This document shows positions 16,704 through 25,990 of a stretch of DNA of 49,370 nucleotides, in pieces. Below the pieces are notes generated by a model, which was given only the letters and a program-made list of their open reading frames with translations, did not search any database and was not told the DNA's origin. Origin of the DNA: Paracoccaceae bacterium (GTDB lineage Bacteria; Pseudomonadota; Alphaproteobacteria; Rhodobacterales; Rhodobacteraceae). The first letter of the stretch is position 1, and the number at the start of each line of letters is the position of its first letter. The stretch is from NCBI GenBank assembly GCA_030066905.1, contig JASJAR010000029.1:1-49370 (forward strand), in the 5' to 3' direction. The position numbers were made by a program, and so were the translations under genes.

Positions 16704-18301
16704 CCGGCGAAGTCGCATATGACGCCGCTGCGCAGGCGGAGGTGTTGGAAAGCACGTCCCGGGCTCGACCCGGGGCCTCGGTCGACAACGCGCCCCACCT
16801 GCAAGAGGCCCCGGATCAGGTTCGGGGCGCGGGCGGCTGCCACGCGGGTGCGGCCGAGATGGAGGCTGCCGCCCGGTCTGCCGGACAGTCCGACATCCTT
16901 GACCAATACGCCAAGGACTACCCCCAAGGCCCCCATGACAAGCCGCAATCGATGTGCCCCGCCTTCGGCTCGCTCCGGGTGGGCCTCCGGATGCGCCGGG
17001 TGGCGACCGTGCTGTCGGGCTCGGCCTGCTGCGTCTATGGCCTGACTTTCGTGTCCCATTTCTACGGCGCCCGCCGCTCGGTGGGCTATGTCCCCTTCAA
17101 CTCCGAGACCCTCGTCACCGGCAAGCTTTTCGAAGACATCCGCGACGCGGTCCACGAGCTCGCCGACCCCGACCGCTACGATGCGGTCGTGGTGACAAAC
17201 CTCTGCGTGCCGACCGCCTCCGGCGTGCCACTGCGGCTTTTGCCCGACGAGATCAACGGCGTCCGCGTCGTCGGGATCGACGTTCCGGGCTTCGGCGTGC
17301 CGACCCATGCCGAAGCCAAGGACGTGCTGGCGGGCGCGATGCTCGCCTATGCCCGCGCCGAGATCGAGGCTGGGCCTGTGCGCGCGCCCATCGGCGGCAC
17401 CTCCGACCGCCCGACGGTCACGCTTCTGGGCGAGATGTTCCCCGCGGACCCGGTGATGATCGGGCGGATGCTCGACCCCCTCGGTCTCGCCGCCGGCCCG
17501 GTAGTGCCCGCCCGCGAGTGGCGCGAGCTCTACGCCGCGCTCGATTGCGGCGCGGTCGCGGCGATCCATCCGTTCTACACCGCCGCGATGCGCGAGTTCA
17601 CCGCCGCCGGACGTCCCATCGTCGGCTCGGCTCCGGTGGGCCACGACGGTACCGCGGCTTGGCTTTCGAACATCGGCGACGCTTTCGGGCTTCCCGCCGA
17701 GAAGGTGGCGGCGGCGCAGAACGCGTTCCTCCCCGCGATCAAATCCGCGCTCGCCGCCACCCCCATCGACGGCACCATCACGCTCTCGGGCTACGAGGGC
17801 TCGGAGCTTCTCGTCGCCCGCCTGCTCATCGAAAGCGGGGCGAATGTGCCTTACGTCGGCACCGCCTGCGGGCGCACCCCCCAGTCGCAAGCCGACCGCG
17901 ACTGGCTCGAAGCCCGCGGCGTGAGGGTCAAGTACCGCGCATCGCTCGAAGACGATCTCGCCGCGATGGAAGGGGTCAAACCCGATCTCGCCATCGGCAC
18001 GACCCCGGTGGTCCAGAAGGGCAAGGAACTCGGCATTCCCTCGCTCTATTTCACCAACCTTATCTCCGCCCGCCCGCTGATGGGGCCCGCCGGAGCCGGG
18101 TCGCTCGCAACGGTCGTGAACGCCGCCATCGCCAACAAGGCCCGGATGGACCGGATGACGGAATTCTTCGAAGGCGTCGGCGCGGGCGACACCGCCGGGG
18201 TCTGGGAGGGCGACCCGAACCTTCGTCCCGACTTCCGGGCGGCGCATCGGAAAAAGCTCGATCGCGCGGCGAAGGCCGCGAAAGCGGCGGAGATGATCTA
18301 G
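16700..18301 (+). CDS. bchY: Chlorophyllide reductase subunit BchY
   Basis: 533 residues from GTG 16700 (GTGA overlap with the small ORF). NifD/BchN-like subunit. Conserved parts begin at QSMCPAFGSLRVGLRMRR and SGSACCVYGL, whose cysteines lie in the cluster-binding region, and continue with NLCVPTASGVPL. With BchZ it forms the catalytic heterotetramer that reduces ring B. The N-terminal part carries an extra segment of about 25 residues encoded by a palindromic repeat (16756-16829), just before GGCHAG. The usual protein goes straight into that GCH motif. Confidence 0.94.
   Translation: MTGEVAYDAAAQAEVLESTSRARPGASVDNAPHLQEAPDQVRGAGGCHAGAAEMEAAARSAGQSDILDQYAKDYPQGPHDKPQSMCPAFGSLRVGLRMRRVATVLSGSACCVYGLTFVSHFYGARRSVGYVPFNSETLVTGKLFEDIRDAVHELADPDRYDAVVVTNLCVPTASGVPLRLLPDEINGVRVVGIDVPGFGVPTHAEAKDVLAGAMLAYARAEIEAGPVRAPIGGTSDRPTVTLLGEMFPADPVMIGRMLDPLGLAAGPVVPAREWRELYAALDCGAVAAIHPFYTAAMREFTAAGRPIVGSAPVGHDGTAAWLSNIGDAFGLPAEKVAAAQNAFLPAIKSALAATPIDGTITLSGYEGSELLVARLLIESGANVPYVGTACGRTPQSQADRDWLEARGVRVKYRASLEDDLAAMEGVKPDLAIGTTPVVQKGKELGIPSLYFTNLISARPLMGPAGAGSLATVVNAAIANKARMDRMTEFFEGVGAGDTAGVWEGDPNLRPDFRAAHRKKLDRAAKAAKAAEMI
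16756..16829. repeat. Palindromic repeat copy 1, inside bchY
   Basis: Left arm GTCCCGGGCTCGACCCGG then GGCCTC; right arm GAGGCCCCGGATCAGG then TTCGGGGCG. Each arm is itself a hairpin, and the outer parts also pair. Same architecture as copies at 35081, 38877, 39878 and 45521. It lies in-frame in the bchY N-terminus. Confidence 0.8.
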
Positions 18302-18446
18302 TGTCGGTTTTGACGCATATCCTCCCTGGGCCGGGCTTCAGCCCGGCACGGCGCCTCGAAAGCCTGAGCGTTTTCGTTGACATACGAAACGCCGACAGGT
18401 TGCCATACGGTTTGCAGACCCCCGGTTTCGCCCCCCGAGGTGCCCC
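18302..18446. other. 145-bp gap between bchY and bchZ with a hairpin
   Basis: In Rhodobacter these genes are normally adjacent. Here the gap holds hairpin GCCGGGCT-TC-AGCCCGGC (18330-18347) without a T run, then a TTGACA at 18377-18382 with no convincing -10. It may be an internal promoter or processing site for bchZ-puf. Otherwise I see nothing in it. Confidence 0.5.
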
Positions 18447-19925
18447 ATGCTGATCCAGGATCACGACCGGGCGGGGGGCTATTGGGGCGCGGTCTATGCG
18501 TTTACCGCCCTGAAAGGGTTGCAGGTCGTCATCGACGGTCCGGTGGGTTGCGAGAACCTGCCGGTGACCTCCGTTCTCCACTATACCGATGCCCTGCCGC
18601 CCCACGAATTGCCCATCGTGACCACCGGCCTCGGCGAGGAAGAGCTCGGCCGCGACGGCACAGAAGGGGCCATGAAACGCGCCTGGGGCACGCTCGACCC
18701 GGCCCTCCCGGCGGTGGTGGTCACCGGCTCTATCGCGGAGATGATCGGCGGCGGCGTCACCCCGCAAGGTACCAATATTCAACGCTTTTTGCCTCGCACA
18801 ATCGACGAGGACCAATGGGAGGCCGCCGACCGGGCGATGACTTGGGCCTTCACCGAGTTCGGCCAGACGAAGGGCCGGATGCCGCCCGAGAAGAAGCGCG
18901 AGGAGGGCGCGAAGCCGCGCGTCAACATCCTCGGGCCGATGTACGGGGTCTTCAACATGCCCTCCGATCTCGCCGAGATCCGCCGGCTCGTCGAAGGCAT
19001 CGGCGCCGAGGTCAACATGGTCATGCCGATGGGCGCCCATCTGGCCGAGATGCGCAATCTCGTGAATGCGGACGTCAACATCTGCATGTACCGCGAGTTC
19101 GGCCGCGGCCTCGCAGAGGTCCTCGGCAAGCCATACCTCCAGGCCCCCATCGGGCTCGACTCGACCACGAAATTCCTTCGCAAACTCGGGGAGTTACTGG
19201 GCCTCGACCCCGAGCCCTTCATTGCCCGCGAGAAGCATTCGACGATCAAACCCTTGTGGGACCTCTGGCGCTCGGTCACCCAGGATTTTTTCGCCACCGC
19301 AAGCTTTGCCGTTGTGGCAAACGAGACCTATGCCCGGGGCCTGAGGCACTTCCTCGAAGACGATCTGGGTCTTCCTTGCGCCCTCGCGGTCGCCCGCACC
19401 GCCGGCAAGAAGACGAACAACGAAGAGGTTCGGGCGATGCTCGCGCAAAAGCGCCCGCTCGTCGTCTTCGGCTCGATCAATGAAAAGATGTATCTCGCCG
19501 AAATGAAGGGCGGTCACGGACCGTCCCCTTCGTTCATCCCCGCTTCATTTCCCGGTGCTGCAATACGCCGGGCGACGGGCACTCCGTTCATGGGCTATGC
19601 CGGCGCGACTTACGTCGTCCAGGAAGTCTGCAACGGGCTTTTCGACGCGCTTTTTCACATCCTGCCCCTCGGGGCGGAGATGGATGCCGCCGAGGCGACG
19701 CCGACGACGCTCAGGCGCGATTTCCCCTGGGACGAAGACGCCCAGGCGGCACTCGACCGGATCGTCGAGACCCACCCGATCCTCACCCGCATCTCGGCGG
19801 CGAAATCCTTGCGCGATGCCGCCGAGCGCGCCGCGCTGGCATCAGGCGCCGAGCGGGTGGTGCGCGAAACCGTCGAAGCCCTCGGGGGCCAGAATATCTC
19901 TTTAGAACAGGGAGTTGACCAATGA
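18447..19925 (+). CDS. bchZ: Chlorophyllide reductase subunit BchZ
   Basis: 492-residue NifK/BchB-like subunit, opening [19 protein letters not shown] with the conserved [20 protein letters not shown] close behind. Partner of BchY in chlorophyllide reductase. ATG at 18447 has GAGGTG 7 bp upstream. The stop overlaps the pufQ start (ATGA), and in Rhodobacter the puf promoter lies in the 3' part of bchZ. The full-length frame is intact. Confidence 0.95.
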   Translation: MLIQDHDRAGGYWGAVYAFTALKGLQVVIDGPVGCENLPVTSVLHYTDALPPHELPIVTTGLGEEELGRDGTEGAMKRAWGTLDPALPAVVVTGSIAEMIGGGVTPQGTNIQRFLPRTIDEDQWEAADRAMTWAFTEFGQTKGRMPPEKKREEGAKPRVNILGPMYGVFNMPSDLAEIRRLVEGIGAEVNMVMPMGAHLAEMRNLVNADVNICMYREFGRGLAEVLGKPYLQAPIGLDSTTKFLRKLGELLGLDPEPFIAREKHSTIKPLWDLWRSVTQDFFATASFAVVANETYARGLRHFLEDDLGLPCALAVARTAGKKTNNEEVRAMLAQKRPLVVFGSINEKMYLAEMKGGHGPSPSFIPASFPGAAIRRATGTPFMGYAGATYVVQEVCNGLFDALFHILPLGAEMDAAEATPTTLRRDFPWDEDAQAALDRIVETHPILTRISAAKSLRDAAERAALASGAERVVRETVEALGGQNISLEQGVDQ

Positions 19926-20155
19926 CCGATCAGACGAGCGACCTCGCCCTCGCGGTCGAGAGACCCAGCCATCAAAGGCGGCCGAAGACCGAGTTCATGG
20001 TCTATTTCGCGATCATTTTTCTCGCCACGCTACCGCTCGCCTGCCTCACCTGGGCGCTGTCGGCGATCCAGCGCGGCGGCCTGCCCGAGCGCGGCCCCGT
20101 GGCGCGCGCCTGGAGCCAGGCCCGCATTATCACGCCGATGATTTTCGCGGCATGA
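19922..20155 (+). CDS. pufQ: PufQ, bacteriochlorophyll-related puf protein
   Basis: 77 residues with one transmembrane helix (about 25-48, [22 protein letters not shown]) after a polar N-terminus. PufQ is encoded at the head of puf operons and is needed for normal bacteriochlorophyll synthesis, perhaps as a carrier. Coupled to bchZ, and 117 bp before pufB. Confidence 0.9.
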   Translation: MTDQTSDLALAVERPSHQRRPKTEFMVYFAIIFLATLPLACLTWALSAIQRGGLPERGPVARAWSQARIITPMIFAA

Positions 20156-20272
20156 CAAAGACTTATCAGATGCCGTCGGTCCCCCCCGGACCGGCGACTA
20201 CCCGGCCCGCCTCGGCGGATCGGGGACCCGGCCGCGGGGGACGCGGCGTCTGTCTGAGATCCGGAGGATTCA

Positions 20273-20422
20273 ATGGCAGATAGAACCGACCTGTCTTTCA
20301 CAGGTCTCACCGACGACCAGGCCCAGGAATTGCACGCGGTCTATATGAGCGGGATGTGGCTCTTCGTAGCCATCGCCGTCGTTGCTCATATCGCCACGTA
20401 CATCTGGTGGCCCTGGTTCTGA
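20273..20422 (+). CDS. pufB: Light-harvesting 1 beta polypeptide PufB
   Basis: 49 residues: polar N-terminus [19 protein letters not shown], one membrane helix containing the bacteriochlorophyll-ligating His in VVAHIATY, and the aromatic end IWWPWF. GGAGG lies 7 bp before the ATG. Forms LH1 alpha/beta heterodimers around the reaction centre. The stop is 13 bp before the pufA ATG. Confidence 0.95.
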   Translation: MADRTDLSFTGLTDDQAQELHAVYMSGMWLFVAIAVVAHIATYIWWPWF

Positions 20423-20435
20423 GGAGGAACGAAGA

Positions 20436-20597
20436 ATGGCTCAATTCTACAAGATATGGCTGGTCTTCGATCCTCGTCGCGTTTTCGTGGCGCAGGGTGT
20501 CTTCCTCTTCTTGCTGGCAGCGATGATTCACCTCGTCGTGCTGAGCAATGGGATCAACTGGTTTGAAACCGCGGCCATGCGCGCCGCTGGTGGCTAA
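20436..20597 (+). CDS. pufA: Light-harvesting 1 alpha polypeptide PufA
   Basis: 53 residues starting [20 protein letters not shown], with ligand His in [10 protein letters not shown] and the C-terminal GINWFE. ATG at 20436 has GGAGG 10 bp upstream. The frame is open further upstream, but that part lies over pufB. Followed by a strong stem-loop. Confidence 0.95.
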   Translation: MAQFYKIWLVFDPRRVFVAQGVFLFLLAAMIHLVVLSNGINWFETAAMRAAGG

Positions 20598-20618
20598 ACC
20601 TTTGAAGCCAATAAAAAA

Positions 20619-20650
20619 GCTGTGGGCGGGGCAGCCGTCTCGCCCACAGC
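20619..20650 (+). terminator. pufA-pufL intercistronic stem-loop
   Basis: 10-bp perfect stem GCTGTGGGCG / CGCCCACAGC with a 12-nt loop in the 121-bp pufA-pufL gap. In Rhodobacter the equivalent hairpin protects the pufBA mRNA from 3' decay and sets the high LH1 to reaction-centre ratio. It has an A tract before it but no T run, so an mRNA-stability element is likelier than a terminator. Confidence 0.8.
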
Positions 20651-20718
20651 AAGACCAAGCACTCACGACGGCCTGACTGGGGCACACCCCACCGCCGCCA
20701 GATAACGGAGTAAGAAGT

Positions 20719-21567
20719 ATGGCTATGCTCAGCTTCGAACGAAAATACCGGGTGCCGGGGGGCACCCTCGTGGGCGGCGACCTGTTCGATTTCTGGGTCG
20801 GCCCGTTCTTCGTCGGCTTCTTCGGGGTCACGACGATCTTCTTCGCCGGCCTCGGCACGATCCTGATCTTTTATGCGGCATCGATGCAGGGGACGTGGAA
20901 CCCCTGGCTCATCTCGGTCAACCCGCCGCCGATCAGCTACGGGCTCGGGCCCGCGCCGCTCATGGAAGGCGGGCTCTGGCAGATCATCACGATCTGTGCC
21001 CACGGGGCCTTCATTTCCTGGGCGCTCCGCGAGGTGGAAATCTGCCGCAAGCTCGGCATCGGCTTCCATGTGCCCATCGCCTTCGGCTTTGCGATCCTCG
21101 CCTATACCACGCTCGTGGTGATCCGACCGGTGCTCATGGGCGCCTGGGGCCACGGGTTTCCCTACGGCATCTGGAGCCATCTCGATTGGGTCAGCCACAC
21201 CGGCTACCTCTACGGGAACTTCCACTATAACCCGGCACATATGATCGCGATCACGTTCTTCTTCACCACGACGCTGGCGCTCGCGCTCCACGGCTCGCTC
21301 ATTCTCTCGGCGGCCAACCCCGAAAAGGGCAAGGAGATGCGCCAGCCGGAACATGAAGACACGTTTTTCCGCGACTTCATTGGCTATTCCATCGGGCCCC
21401 TCGGCATCCACCGCCTGGGGCTTCTTCTGGCCCTCAATGCCGGGTTCTGGAGTGCGGTCTGCATCGTGATCTCCGGCACCGTCTGGTTCGACCAGTGGGT
21501 GTTCTGGTGGGATTGGTGGCTCAATCTGCCCTGGTGGTCCGACATCGCGGGAGGCGTCAATGGCTGA
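20719..21567 (+). CDS. pufL: Reaction centre L subunit PufL
   Basis: 282-residue, five-helix L subunit beginning [20 protein letters not shown]. The histidines expected for the special pair and the non-haem iron are present in [16 protein letters not shown] and in [10 protein letters not shown]. Overlaps pufM by 8 bp. Confidence 0.97.
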   Translation: MAMLSFERKYRVPGGTLVGGDLFDFWVGPFFVGFFGVTTIFFAGLGTILIFYAASMQGTWNPWLISVNPPPISYGLGPAPLMEGGLWQIITICAHGAFISWALREVEICRKLGIGFHVPIAFGFAILAYTTLVVIRPVLMGAWGHGFPYGIWSHLDWVSHTGYLYGNFHYNPAHMIAITFFFTTTLALALHGSLILSAANPEKGKEMRQPEHEDTFFRDFIGYSIGPLGIHRLGLLLALNAGFWSAVCIVISGTVWFDQWVFWWDWWLNLPWWSDIAGGVNG

Positions 21568-22537
21568 GTATCAGAACATCTTCACCCAGGTTCAGGTCCA
21601 GGGCCCTGCCGAGATGGGCATGGTCGAGGATGCGGACCTCAACGAGCGGTCGAAGGGGGCGAGCTTCTCGCAGCTCATCGGCTGGTTCGGCAATGCCCAG
21701 CTCGGGCCGTTCTACCTCGGCGGCTGGGGGCTTCTCTCCCTGGTCTCGGGCATCACGTGGTTCGTGATGGTGGGCTTCTGGTTCTGGGATCAGGCCGGTT
21801 TCAACCCGGCGGTCTTCATGCGTGACCTCTTCTGGCTCTCGCTCGACCCGCCGTCACCGGACTACGGGCTCGGCATCCCGCCAATGGCCGAGGGCGGCTA
21901 CTACCTCATCGCCTCGTTCTTCCTTCTGATCTCGGTGATGAGCTGGTGGGTGCGCTCGTGGATCCTCGCCAACCAGCTCGGCATGGGCAAGCATGTCTGC
22001 TACGCCTTCGCCAGCGCGATCTGGCTTTTCCTCGTGCTCGGCCTCATCCGGCCGATCCTGATGGGAAGCTGGTCGGAAGCGGTGCCCTACGGAATCTTCA
22101 CCCATCTCGACTGGACCAACAACTTCTCGCTGACCTACGGGAACCTCTTCTACAACCCGTTCCACGCGCTCTCGATCGTGTTCCTTTATGGCTCGACCCT
22201 GCTCTTCGCGATGCATGGGGCGACCATTCTCGCCGTCTCCCGCCTCGGCGGCGACCGCGAGCTCGAACAGATCGCCGACCGCGGAACGGCCTCGGAACGT
22301 GCCGGCCTCTTCTGGCGCTGGACGATGGGGTTCAACGCCACGATGGAGGGCATCCACCGGTGGGCCTGGTGGTTTGCGGTGCTGACGACGCTCACCGGCG
22401 GTATCGGCATCCTGATCACCGGCACGGTTGTCGACAACTGGTTCGTCTGGGCCCAGGAGCATGGCTACGGGGCGGAGTTCAACTACGTACCCGCCGAGAC
22501 GCCGGAAGACTTCCTACCCTATCTGCCGCCGCAATAA
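21560..22537 (+). CDS. pufM: Reaction centre M subunit PufM
   Basis: 325-residue M subunit. The sites NPFHALSI and MHGATILAV supply special-pair and iron histidines, and GIHRWAWW the second iron ligand region. The C-terminus is slightly longer than in Rhodobacter (ends [15 protein letters not shown]). Start ATG overlaps the pufL end. It is followed directly by pufX, with no cytochrome pufC. Confidence 0.97.
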   Translation: MAEYQNIFTQVQVQGPAEMGMVEDADLNERSKGASFSQLIGWFGNAQLGPFYLGGWGLLSLVSGITWFVMVGFWFWDQAGFNPAVFMRDLFWLSLDPPSPDYGLGIPPMAEGGYYLIASFFLLISVMSWWVRSWILANQLGMGKHVCYAFASAIWLFLVLGLIRPILMGSWSEAVPYGIFTHLDWTNNFSLTYGNLFYNPFHALSIVFLYGSTLLFAMHGATILAVSRLGGDRELEQIADRGTASERAGLFWRWTMGFNATMEGIHRWAWWFAVLTTLTGGIGILITGTVVDNWFVWAQEHGYGAEFNYVPAETPEDFLPYLPPQ

Positions 22538-22550
22538 GGAGACCTCAGAC

Positions 22551-22766
22551 ATGTCTGACGACAAATGGTATCTGGCAGAGCAAAAGCCGCCGAGCCTTCA
22601 TATGTGGATCTTCACGCAGATGACGCTCGGAGCCGCCTATGCCGCGCTGGTCTGCATGGCGATCCTGTTCTTCGTCCTGTTTTGGCGCGCACTTTCGGCA
22701 CTTTTGCCCGAAGACCCCTTCGCGCTTCTCGAGACGGGCTCCCGGCTCGCCCAGGCGATCGCATGA
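22551..22766 (+). CDS. pufX: PufX, RC-LH1 core ring-opening subunit
   Basis: 71 residues. Polar N-terminus, one transmembrane helix (about 18-46, small residues GAAYAAL then a Phe-rich stretch), then ALLPEDP and the terminal LETGSRLAQAI that matches the LETGxxL ending of Rhodobacter PufX. ATG at 22551 follows AAGGAG. Position directly after pufM supports the call. PufX leaves a gap in the LH1 ring for quinone exchange. PufX is poorly conserved, so identity rests on position, size and tail motif. Confidence 0.82.
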   Translation: MSDDKWYLAEQKPPSLHMWIFTQMTLGAAYAALVCMAILFFVLFWRALSALLPEDPFALLETGSRLAQAIA

Positions 22767-22769
22767 GCC

Positions 22770-22799
22770 GGGGGCGGTGATTTGTCTGGCACCGCCCCC
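22770..22799 (+). terminator. puf operon 3' hairpin
   Basis: 9-bp perfect stem GGGGGCGGT / ACCGCCCCC with a 12-nt loop, 3 bp after the pufX stop. No T run, so it probably protects the mRNA 3' end rather than ending transcription alone. Confidence 0.6.
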
Positions 22800-22810
22800 T
22801 GCCACGACTT

Positions 22811-22919
22811 CGGACGTTTAGCCGCGTCCGTGTCTCGGGGCCTCCACACCCCGGTTCCCTTCCTGTTGGCTACAGGAAACTGGCGTCGCCCGGGCTTTCC
22901 CGGTGCGACGTCCTTTTTC
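22811..22919 (+). terminator. Hairpin array ending in a rho-independent terminator before dxs
   Basis: Four further hairpins in sequence: CGGACG/CGTCCG (22811-22830), CGGGG/CCCCG (22836-22853), TTCCTGT/ACAGGAA (22860-22878), and CGTCGC-CCGGG/CCCGG-GCGACG with CTTT loop and one bulge (22884-22910), followed by TCCTTTTTCT. The last is a convincing intrinsic terminator. The earlier ones may mark a processed 3'-UTR small RNA. Confidence 0.6.
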
Positions 22920-22942
22920 TTCCGCGACGAAGGAGCTTCGCT

Positions 22943-24853
22943 ATGACCCGCCCGGCTACACCGACGCTCGACCGCGTTGCCGGTCCGTCGGACCTCAAGG
23001 CGCTCGACGATGCCGAACTCAATGTGCTGGCCGACGAGCTTCGCAGCGAGGTCGTTCATACGGTCAGCCAGACCGGCGGGCATCTGGGCTCGTCGCTGGG
23101 CGTCGTGGAACTGACCGTGGCGATCCATGCGGTGTTCAACACGCCCTTCGACAAGCTTGTGTGGGATGTCGGGCACCAGTGCTACCCCCATAAGGTGCTG
23201 ACGGGGCGCCGCGCCCGCATGTTATCGTTGCGGCAGGGCGGGGGATTGTCCGGGTTCACCAAGCGGTCGGAATCCGAGTTCGACCCGTTCGGGGCGGCCC
23301 ATTCCTCGACCTCGATCTCGGCGGCCTTGGGCTTTGCCGTGGCCCGCGATATGGGCCAGGCCACCGGGGACGCGGTCGCCGTGATCGGCGACGGGTCTAT
23401 CTCGGCGGGGATGGCCTATGAGGCGATGAACAATGCCGGCGCCGAAGGCCGGCGGCTCTTTGTGATCCTCAACGACAACGAAATGTCCATCGCCCCGCCG
23501 GTCGGGGCGATGTCGTCCTACCTCTCGGGGCTCTATGTCTCACCGTTTACCCAGATGGCCGAAGGGTTCGAGGCGGCCCTGCCGGGGCCGATACGCGAAC
23601 ATGCCCGCCGCGCACGCCAGCTCGTCACCGGCCTGCCGGGTGGGCAGGGCACACTCTTCGAGGAGCTCGGCTTTTCCTATGTCGGCCCCGTGGACGGGCA
23701 TGACATGGGCCAGCTTCTCCCGGTCCTTCGCGCCGCCCGCGCCCGCGCGACCGGGCCGGTCCTGATCCATGCCTGCACGGTGAAGGGCAAGGGCTACGCG
23801 CCCGCCGAAACGTCGTCCGACAAGTATCACGGCGTGGCGAAGTTCGATGTGATCTCGGGCACGCAGAAGAAGTCGAAGGGCAACGCGCCGTCTTACACGA
23901 GCGTTTTCGGAAAGGCGCTGACGGCAGAGGCCGAACGCGACCCGAAGGTGGTGGCGGTGACGGCGGCGATGCCCTCGGGCACGGGCGTGAACATCATGGC
24001 CGACCGCTTCCCCGCCCGGGTCTTCGACGTCGGGATCGCCGAGCAGCATGGCGTGACCTTCGCCGCCGGCATGGCCGCGGGCGGTCTCAAACCCTTCTGC
24101 GCGATCTATTCGACCTTCCTCCAGCGCGGCTACGACCAGATCGTCCATGACGTCGCCCTCCAAGGGCTGCCGGTCCGCTTCGCCATCGACCGGGCAGGGC
24201 TTGTCGGCGCCGATGGGGCAACCCATGCGGGGTCCTTCGACATCGCCTATCTGGCGAACCTGCCGGGCTTTACGGTGATGGCGGCGGCCGACGAGGCAGA
24301 GCTCGTCCACATGGTCGCCACCGCCGCCGAGCATGACGACGGCCCCATTGCGTTCCGCTACCCCCGTGGGGAGGGCGTGGGCGTCGAGCTGCCCGAGCGG
24401 GGCACGCCGCTTGCCATCGGCAAGGGCCGGATCGTCCGCGAGGGCGAGACGGTGGCGCTCTTGTCCTTCGGGGCGCATCTGTCGGAATGTCTCAAGGCGG
24501 CCGAAGACCTCGCCGCGATGGGGATATCGGCCACGGTGGCGGATGCCCGTTTCGCCAAGCCGCTCGATACCGATCTTGTCGGTCAACTCGCCCGCCAGCA
24601 TGCGGCACTCATCACCGTCGAGACCGGTGCGCGGGGCGGGTTCGGTGCCCATGTGCTCCATCATCTGGCGGAGAAAGGGGCGCTCGACCGGGGCCTCAAG
24701 ATCCGAACCATGACGCTCCCGGACCGGTTCATCGACCAGGCGAGCCCCGCGGAGATGTATGCCGATGCGGGGCTGACGGCCGATCGGATCGCCGCGAAGG
24801 CGGTGGAAGCGCTCGGCGCCGTGCCAGGGCGGTTTGGGGCGGTGAGGGCCTAA
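22943..24853 (+). CDS. dxs: 1-deoxy-D-xylulose-5-phosphate synthase Dxs
   Basis: 636-residue thiamine-diphosphate enzyme: [15 protein letters not shown] and [10 protein letters not shown] at the start, the ThDP/Mg motif [18 protein letters not shown] at about residue 150, and the transketolase pyrimidine domain with [10 protein letters not shown]. It makes DXP for the MEP isoprenoid pathway. A small stem CGAAG-GAG-CTTCG (22928-22940) contains its AAGGAG ribosome binding site. Its TAA overlaps the parE stop on the other strand. Confidence 0.95.
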   Translation: MTRPATPTLDRVAGPSDLKALDDAELNVLADELRSEVVHTVSQTGGHLGSSLGVVELTVAIHAVFNTPFDKLVWDVGHQCYPHKVLTGRRARMLSLRQGGGLSGFTKRSESEFDPFGAAHSSTSISAALGFAVARDMGQATGDAVAVIGDGSISAGMAYEAMNNAGAEGRRLFVILNDNEMSIAPPVGAMSSYLSGLYVSPFTQMAEGFEAALPGPIREHARRARQLVTGLPGGQGTLFEELGFSYVGPVDGHDMGQLLPVLRAARARATGPVLIHACTVKGKGYAPAETSSDKYHGVAKFDVISGTQKKSKGNAPSYTSVFGKALTAEAERDPKVVAVTAAMPSGTGVNIMADRFPARVFDVGIAEQHGVTFAAGMAAGGLKPFCAIYSTFLQRGYDQIVHDVALQGLPVRFAIDRAGLVGADGATHAGSFDIAYLANLPGFTVMAAADEAELVHMVATAAEHDDGPIAFRYPRGEGVGVELPERGTPLAIGKGRIVREGETVALLSFGAHLSECLKAAEDLAAMGISATVADARFAKPLDTDLVGQLARQHAALITVETGARGGFGAHVLHHLAEKGALDRGLKIRTMTLPDRFIDQASPAEMYADAGLTADRIAAKAVEALGAVPGRFGAVRA

Positions 24854-25176
24854 CCCTCTTTGGGTCCGCCCTTGCGGCGACCTGAGAGCCGCGCTTTCGA
24901 CCGGTGCCGTTTTGCGTGCCAGACCGCGATCGCATAGGGCCGCCCGGCCTCATCGAGAAGGTAATAGACGACATGCTGCCTGTGGGTCAGCGCGCGCATT
25001 CCCGCACCGAGATCGTCCCGCGACGGGCCGAGCTTCGGCTGGGCTTCGAGGCGCGCCATCGCCCGAAGGAGGTCTTCCAGGAAAGCGACGGCGTGTTCGT
25101 TTCCCCACCGTGACCGCGACCAACGAAAGATATCGATGAGATCTTGGCGGGCGGCCCGCGTGGTCCGCAGCGTCAC
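24850..25176 (-). CDS. parE: ParE/RelE-family toxin
   Basis: 108 residues, GTG start overlapping the antitoxin stop (GTGA). RelE/ParE fold features: [14 protein letters not shown] helix, the [12 protein letters not shown] region, [19 protein letters not shown] strand pair and IAVWHAKR near the end. ParE toxins poison gyrase; RelE-type cleave mRNA. Sequence alone does not settle the target. It is inserted between dxs and idi inside the photosynthesis cluster, where it can act as an addiction module for the plasmid. The C-terminus is Arg/Lys-rich and slightly longer than usual. Confidence 0.85.
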   Translation of the reverse strand: MTLRTTRAARQDLIDIFRWSRSRWGNEHAVAFLEDLLRAMARLEAQPKLGPSRDDLGAGMRALTHRQHVVYYLLDEAGRPYAIAVWHAKRHRSKARLSGRRKGGPKEG

Positions 25177-25403
25177 CCCTCCGATTTTCCGAACAGAACC
25201 TCTCGCAAGTCGACCTCTTCGGCCGGCTCCTTCATGCGCTCGTGGAGTTCTGCGCGAAGTGCCAGAAGCTCCTGATAGCCATCCTCGTCCATAAGCTTAC
25301 GCATTCCCGCCCGGACCACTTCGGACACATTGGCATAGGCGCCCGACGCCACCTGGGCTTCGGCAAATTCCTGCATCTGGGGCGTAAGCGAGACGTTTGG
25401 CAT
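25173..25403 (-). CDS. parD: ParD-family antitoxin
   Basis: 76 residues with a ribbon-helix-helix N-terminus (MPNVSLTPQMQEFAEAQVASG, then YANVSEVVRAGMRKL) typical of ParD/CopG, and an acidic C-terminus that would bind the toxin (EPAEEVDLREVLFG). First gene of the pair, with a perfect 9-bp inverted repeat 28 bp upstream as probable operator. It should repress its own operon. Confidence 0.87.
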   Translation of the reverse strand: MPNVSLTPQMQEFAEAQVASGAYANVSEVVRAGMRKLMDEDGYQELLALRAELHERMKEPAEEVDLREVLFGKSEG

Positions 25404-25430
25404 GGCGGGACTCCGACCGTCTCCGCCAAA

Positions 25431-25451
25431 TTATGGCCAACCTGGCCATAA
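25431..25451. promoter_or_regulatory. Putative ParD operator
   Basis: Perfect inverted repeat TTATGGCCA-ACC-TGGCCATAA between the antitoxin start and the idi stop. Ribbon-helix-helix antitoxins bind such palindromes to autoregulate. Confidence 0.65.
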
Positions 25452-25459
25452 ATCAACAT

Positions 25460-25990
25460 TCAGCCCGCGAGGCGCTCGCCGAATATCATATCCCGGTGCT
25501 GGCTGAGATAGATCCGCAGCCAGGGCGTAAACGCCCCGGGCCGTGCGGCGATCTCGTCGGCGAGCGTGCCGAGGGCCACCCAGCGAACCTCTTCGACCTC
25601 CTCTGGGTTCGGCGCAACCGCAAGGCCCCGGCCCGCCTCGGCGGTGAAGACCTCGACGACCTCGTGCTCGGTCAGCCCGCCGCCGACATCGGCGCGGTAT
25701 TCCACCTGGCCCCGGTGGAGAGGTCGAACCCCGGCGATCCCAAGCTCTTCGCCAAGCCGGCGCACCGCGCAGGCTTCGGCGGTTTCGTCCCAGTCGGGAT
25801 GGGTGCAGCAGGTGTTCGTCCAGAGCCCCGGCGTATGGTACTTTCCCGCCGCGCGCTTCTGGAGAAGCACCTTGTTGCCGTCCATCACAAAGACGCTCAC
25901 CGCCTTGTGCCTCAGCCCCCTGACATGGGCATCGAGCTTCTCGACCGGTGTCAGCTCCCCGTCGATCCAGGCCGGGATCATCATCGTCAT
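25460..25990 (-). CDS. idi: Isopentenyl-diphosphate delta-isomerase, type I
   Basis: 176-residue Nudix-fold isomerase. The active-site Cys is in GLWTNTCCTHP and the Nudix-like EACAVRRLGEELGI follows. It interconverts IPP and DMAPP for carotenoid and phytol supply. Start ATG overlaps the bchP stop (ATGA). Last gene of the bchG-orf-bchP-idi operon. Confidence 0.94.
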   Translation of the reverse strand: MTMMIPAWIDGELTPVEKLDAHVRGLRHKAVSVFVMDGNKVLLQKRAAGKYHTPGLWTNTCCTHPDWDETAEACAVRRLGEELGIAGVRPLHRGQVEYRADVGGGLTEHEVVEVFTAEAGRGLAVAPNPEEVEEVRWVALGTLADEIAARPGAFTPWLRIYLSQHRDMIFGERLAG

